DNA from: an uncultured Ruminococcus sp.
GTDB lineage: Bacteria > Bacillota > Clostridia > Oscillospirales > Ruminococcaceae
Assembly: GCA_947176565.1 (NCBI GenBank)
Contig: CAMWRC010000055.1
Location: 1 to 7,246, forward strand
Length of the DNA stretch: 7,246 nucleotides
Direction of reading: 5' to 3'
The translations under genes and the position numbers were made by a program. The notes below the pieces were generated by a model that saw only the letters and a list, made by a program, of their open reading frames with translations, did not search any database and was not told the origin of the DNA. The first letter of the stretch is position 1. Each line of letters begins with the position of its first letter. Below, in pieces: positions 6,022-7,246 of this stretch.

Positions 6022-6345
6022 TTATTCCTCCTGCCCTGTCGGCTTTGGGCGTGCCGTTATGTTACTGATAAGTTCGCCAATAATAAGGGCGAGGTCACGG
6101 GCTAAAGCATTCAGAGCTTTCTTACCAGACGGAAGCCAGTCTGGTGAGTTGGAACGTTCCAGAGCTTCAGATATCTTTCCGGTGTTGTAATGTATGTCAT
6201 TGTAAACCGTAAGTTCTGCAACTACACCCCAATCGGTAATGGCAACGAATCCGCCACCGGTATGTGTGCCATATATGCAGTCAAAGCTAAGACCATGACA
6301 GCTGATAATTTTCTCGTTTGCGATTAATGGTTTTCTAAAGTTCAT
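6022..6345 (-). CDS. First gene of the leftward operon, 107-aa protein of unknown function
   Basis: This soluble protein begins MNFRKPLIAN and ends RPKPTGQEE. It has a probable beta-rich first half (IISCHGLSFDCIYG, GGGFVAITDWGVVAELTVYN) and helical segments at about 57-65 and 74-96 (SGKKALNALARDLALIIGELI). The WGVVAEL...NTGKISEAL pattern reminds me of small hypothetical proteins common in mobile elements of Clostridia (DUF6618-like); this is from memory, with no search. Start: AGGAGA (6351-6356) about 6 nt before the ATG, abutting repeat copy C. The last nine codons are repeat copy B read in frame, so translating ribosomes must unfold that element before the 63-aa gene can start. As first gene behind the repressed promoter it may be an early replication or regulatory protein. 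Confidence 0.75.
   Translation of the reverse strand: MNFRKPLIANEKIISCHGLSFDCIYGTHTGGGFVAITDWGVVAELTVYNDIHYNTGKISEALERSNSPDWLPSGKKALNALARDLALIIGELISNITARPKPTGQEE
6028..6060 (-). promoter_or_regulatory. Repeat copy B: candidate pseudoknot operator embedded in the 107-aa gene
   Basis: mRNA-strand order: CGGC (6056-6053), AC, GCCC (6050-6047), AAA, GCCG (6043-6040), ACA, GGGC (6036-6033), AGGAGG (6032-6027). Both four-pair stems are intact while the loops differ from copy A (AC for AA, AAA for ATAA). It encodes ARPKPTGQEE in the 107-aa gene and serves the 63-aa gene's ribosome binding site. Confidence 0.6.
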
Positions 6346-6351
6346 TTTTTT

Positions 6352-6384
6352 CTCCTGCCCTGTCGGCTTCTGGGTCTGCCGTAT
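6352..6384 (-). promoter_or_regulatory. Repeat copy C: candidate pseudoknot operator in the operon leader
   Basis: mRNA-strand order: CGGC (6381-6378), AG, ACCC (6375-6372), AGAA, GCCG (6367-6364), ACA, GGGC (6360-6357), AGGAGA (6356-6351). The first stem is intact; the second keeps three of four pairs (ACCC opposite GGGC). It follows directly after the leader terminator and precedes the 107-aa gene. Confidence 0.55.
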
Positions 6385-6387
6385 TTT

Positions 6388-6431
6388 AAAAAGCTACTGC
6401 CGCTAACATTAGCTGGTATATTAACGGCAGT
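6388..6431 (-). terminator. Intrinsic terminator/attenuator in the leftward operon leader
   Basis: On the minus strand ACTGCCG (6431-6425) pairs with CGGCAGT (6402-6396), and the stem continues inward through 6424-6418 with 6403-6409, giving 14 pairs including two G-U, an 8-nt loop, then AGC and five T (6392-6388). It lies about 15 nt after the predicted start of the operon transcript and before the first gene, so it should either attenuate the operon or stop leftward transcription coming from the 6980-7008 promoter. The plus strand has no T-run after it. Confidence 0.65.
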
Positions 6432-6448
6432 TTGTGGTATTCCCACAA
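6432..6448. repeat. 6-bp hairpin at the predicted 5' end of the operon mRNA
   Basis: TTGTGG (6432-6437) and CCACAA (6443-6448) are complementary with a 5-nt loop. The predicted leftward start point is near 6446, so this would be a 5'-terminal hairpin of the operon transcript, possibly protecting it from decay. Confidence 0.4.
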
Positions 6449-6452
6449 TCTT

Positions 6453-6481
6453 ATTATAATACATTTGCCTACATTTTGCAA
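6453..6481 (-). promoter_or_regulatory. Main leftward promoter of the phage operon
   Basis: On the minus strand TTGCAA (6481-6476), a 17-nt spacer and a perfect TATAAT (6458-6453) form a sigma-A type promoter. The -35 element and spacer lie on the left arm of the 16-bp operator repeat, so repressor binding there would exclude RNA polymerase. Confidence 0.75.
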
Positions 6482-6510
6482 GCGTCAAAGTTCACAAAAT
6501 GTAGGCAAAT
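6463..6510. promoter_or_regulatory. Inverted-repeat operator of the Xre repressor
   Basis: ATTTGCCTACATTTTG (6463-6478) and its exact reverse complement (6495-6510) flank a 16-nt spacer, a 16-bp perfect inverted repeat. It is centred between two divergent promoters next to the Xre-family gene, the usual place of a CI-type operator pair. Each arm could be one dimer site: the left arm extended by CAA contains TTGC-N9-GCAA. Confidence 0.7.
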
Positions 6511-6523
6511 TTTATGTGAAATA

Positions 6524-6532
6524 TGATATAAT
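6524..6532 (+). promoter_or_regulatory. Rightward repressor promoter, extended -10
   Basis: TG at 6524-6525, one base, then TATAAT (6527-6532) form an extended -10 element, which can work without a good -35; GGCAAA (6504-6509), inside the right operator arm, is the best -35 candidate at 17 nt. The start would fall just before the repressor's Shine-Dalgarno, giving a very short leader. Overlap with the operator suggests autoregulation. Confidence 0.65.
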
Positions 6533-6553
6533 GTATTAAAGGAGGCATGATAT

Positions 6554-6778
6554 ATGTATATTGAAACATTTTCGCAAAAACTTGCAAAAGCAAGAAATGA
6601 GGCAGGTTATACTCAAAGACAAGTTGCAGAAATAATGAAAATAAGCAAAAGTACAATAGCAAGCTATGAAACAGGCAGAACTGAACCCGATATCGAAACA
6701 TTGGGAAAACTTGCGGATTTCTATGCAGTATCAGTAGATTGGCTATTAGGAACAAAGGGAGAAACAAAAAATTATTAA
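6554..6778 (+). CDS. Xre-family helix-turn-helix repressor (CI/Cro-like)
   Basis: This 74-aa DNA-binding protein is almost entirely one HTH_3 domain. Helix 1 is FSQKLAKARNEAG (6-18), then YTQRQVAEIMKISKSTIASYETGRTEPD (19-46), the canonical helix-turn-helix with QRQVAE and STIASYE, then IETLGKLADFYAVSVDWLLG (47-66). The motif is complete. It lacks the C-terminal dimerisation/cleavage domain of lambda CI, so SOS self-cleavage is unlikely. AAAGGAGG (6538-6545) lies 8 nt before the ATG. It is divergent from the phage operon and likely represses it at 6463-6510 while controlling its own promoter. It is the only clear gene on the plus strand. Confidence 0.93.
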   Translation: MYIETFSQKLAKARNEAGYTQRQVAEIMKISKSTIASYETGRTEPDIETLGKLADFYAVSVDWLLGTKGETKNY

Positions 6779-6954
6779 TAGAAGCTCCGCAGGGTCTTAC
6801 GCAGACGGCGACCTCTGGGGAAAGTTTGAGAGTTTGCAGGGAACCGCAAGCCGTACCGTGCCAAAAAATTTTTTATAGTGTTGCTCCGCAATTCTTGACT
6901 GAACCTGCCTGACGTGTTCAGCTGGGCTTCGCCGACGGGGAAAGCAATAAACAC
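6775..6954 (-). CDS. Possible 59-aa basic peptide, doubtful
   Basis: A frame opens with GTG at 6954, 7 nt after GGGAGG (6962-6967), and both lie just downstream of the TTGACG-17-TATAAT promoter at 6980-7008, a complete expression unit. The product is basic in its second half (PRGRRLRKTLRSFY) and resembles nothing I know. It ends convergently, overlapping the repressor's last codons by 4 nt. Against it: its codons (four CGG) are unlike the phage genes, and the DNA is dominated by a large hairpin that could itself be the functional element and also hides the Shine-Dalgarno. Confidence 0.25.
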   Translation of the reverse strand: MFIAFPVGEAQLNTSGRFSQELRSNTIKNFLARYGLRFPANSQTFPRGRRLRKTLRSFY

Positions 6955-7034
6955 AATCAAGCCTCCCGTCGAGCGAACTATTATAACACGTCAGTCAGAA
7001 CCCGTCAAGAACAAGCACTATAAAAATTTTTTTG
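6861..7034. repeat. 174-nt imperfect hairpin, candidate complementary-strand origin
   Basis: Four paired blocks in register make one long stem. 6862-6880 pairs with 7016-7034 (19 positions, one mismatch), 6892-6899 with 7004-7011 (8 perfect), 6910-6918 with 6985-6993 (9 perfect), and 6928-6939 with 6965-6977 (12 pairs, one bulged A at 6972). The tip is a 25-nt loop (6940-6964). One arm carries a promoter pointing toward the loop, with its -10 in an unpaired part. Single-strand origins of rolling-circle plasmids and the F-plasmid ssDNA promoter Frpo use this kind of structure to let RNA polymerase make a primer. The paired structure is seen; the role is inferred. Confidence 0.65.
6980..7008 (-). 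promoter_or_regulatory. Near-consensus leftward promoter inside the large hairpin
   Basis: On the minus strand TTGACG (7008-7003), exactly 17 nt, then TATAAT (6985-6980). The predicted start is near 6973. In the inverted copy on the other arm the -35-like TTGACT (6895-6900) survives but TCAGCT replaces the -10, so only one direction is a promoter. It could prime complementary-strand synthesis on ssDNA, drive a small peptide, or make RNA antisense to the repressor. Confidence 0.6.
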
Positions 7035-7050
7035 TCAGGGAAGATTGTTC

Positions 7051-7092
7051 AGCCGGAACCCGCGTTCTGATGCACTCTCTGTCAGTCCGGCT
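7051..7092. repeat. 7-bp hairpin AGCCGGA/TCCGGCT
   Basis: AGCCGGA (7051-7057) pairs with TCCGGCT (7086-7092); inside, CTGA (7067-7070) can pair with TCAG (7082-7085). It forms a second domain next to the large hairpin. Confidence 0.45.
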
Positions 7093-7152
7093 TGATGCCG
7101 CAAAGCTCTGAGGACACAGGGAGAACCGCACGACTGCACGAGACCACTCATC

Positions 7153-7186
7153 AACAGGCGATTTTTACTGGAAAATGCCTGTTTTT
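7153..7186 (+). terminator. Rightward intrinsic terminator
   Basis: AACAGGC (7153-7159), a bulged G, then ATTTT (7161-7165) pair with AAAAT and GCCTGTT (7172-7183) around the loop TACTGG, followed by T to 7186. The five-T tail is on the plus strand, so it ends rightward transcripts. The nearest rightward promoter is that of the repressor, about 600 nt upstream. Confidence 0.7.
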
Positions 7187-7246
7187 CGCAGATAAGCGGG
7201 AGTTTAAGGACGGAGAGAAATTTTTATTGTGTATATTGTACAAATA

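Larger units (their letters stand above)
6779..7246. other. 468-nt structured region with no clear gene
   Basis: This stretch is visibly richer in G and C than the coding part. It holds the 174-nt hairpin 6861-7034, a leftward promoter, a smaller hairpin at 7051-7092, a rightward terminator at 7153-7186 and an AT-rich end (7219-7246). The plus-strand frame 6914-7111 starts inside the hairpin with no ribosome binding site and is not credible. The region may be the long 3' untranslated part of the repressor mRNA, a complementary-strand origin, a non-coding RNA, or several of these. Confidence 0.6.

Noticed and set aside
5786..6384. The three repeats as a CRISPR array or iterons
   Set aside because: Spacing is irregular (about 240 and 325 nt), whole genes lie between the copies, and each is locked to a Shine-Dalgarno.
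6914..7111. 65-aa frame on the plus strand
   Set aside because: It starts at a GTG within the large hairpin without a Shine-Dalgarno and crosses both arms of the inverted repeat.
6837..7130. Similar segments CAGGGAACCGCA (6837-6848) and CAGGGAGAACCGCA (7117-7130)
   Set aside because: One short imperfect pair in a G- and C-rich region, with no extended similarity; may be chance.

Overview
The window looks like the complete genome, or an excised prophage, of a small filamentous phage (inovirus) of a Gram-positive, AT-rich host, probably a clostridial (Ruminococcus-like) bacterium. The host guess rests on low GC, strong AGGAGG ribosome binding sites, a pMV158-type (Rep_2-like) replication initiator and the absence of a secretin gene. 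The phage assignment rests on gene content and order: a Zot/pI-type assembly ATPase with an N-terminal membrane anchor, a ~60-aa major coat protein with acidic N-terminus, one membrane helix and basic C-terminus, a pIII-like adsorption protein (signal peptide, Gly-rich linker, C-terminal anchor), small membrane proteins, a HUH replication initiator, and an Xre-family repressor on the opposite strand. No integrase, transposase, tRNA, CRISPR or toxin gene is visible.

Layout. All structural and replication genes read leftward (minus strand). From right to left these are: a promoter with a 16-bp inverted-repeat operator (6453-6510); a leader holding an attenuator-like terminator (6388-6431); a 107-aa protein; a 63-aa membrane protein; a 119-aa protein (possibly the ssDNA-binding gene V analogue); an 87-aa Thr/Glu-rich membrane protein; the major coat protein; an intrinsic terminator; the adsorption protein; an 84-aa membrane protein; and the Zot-like ATPase. 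A 386-nt intergenic region (1777-2162) follows, with a strong hairpin (packaging-signal candidate), a candidate rolling-circle origin and the rep promoter. Rep and a 70-aa protein end the map. The only clear rightward gene is the repressor (6554-6778). After it comes about 470 nt of more GC-rich, highly structured DNA. This holds a 174-nt imperfect hairpin with a perfect-spacing promoter in one arm (a candidate complementary-strand origin) and a rightward terminator.

How it may work (inference). The repressor would bind the paired operator halves between the divergent promoters and hold the leftward operon off. Rep would nick the mRNA-sense strand at a loop containing TACTCCG, close to the known pMV158 nick sequence TACTACG/AC. 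The complementary strand would start from the 6861-7034 hairpin. Coat, adsorption and ATPase proteins would assemble and extrude the virion through the single membrane.

The most unusual signal is a ~33-nt element repeated three times (5787-5819, 6028-6060, 6352-6384), each time directly upstream of the start of one of the first three operon genes. On the mRNA strand each copy can form an H-type pseudoknot whose 3' stem abuts the Shine-Dalgarno sequence. It looks like a shared translational operator.
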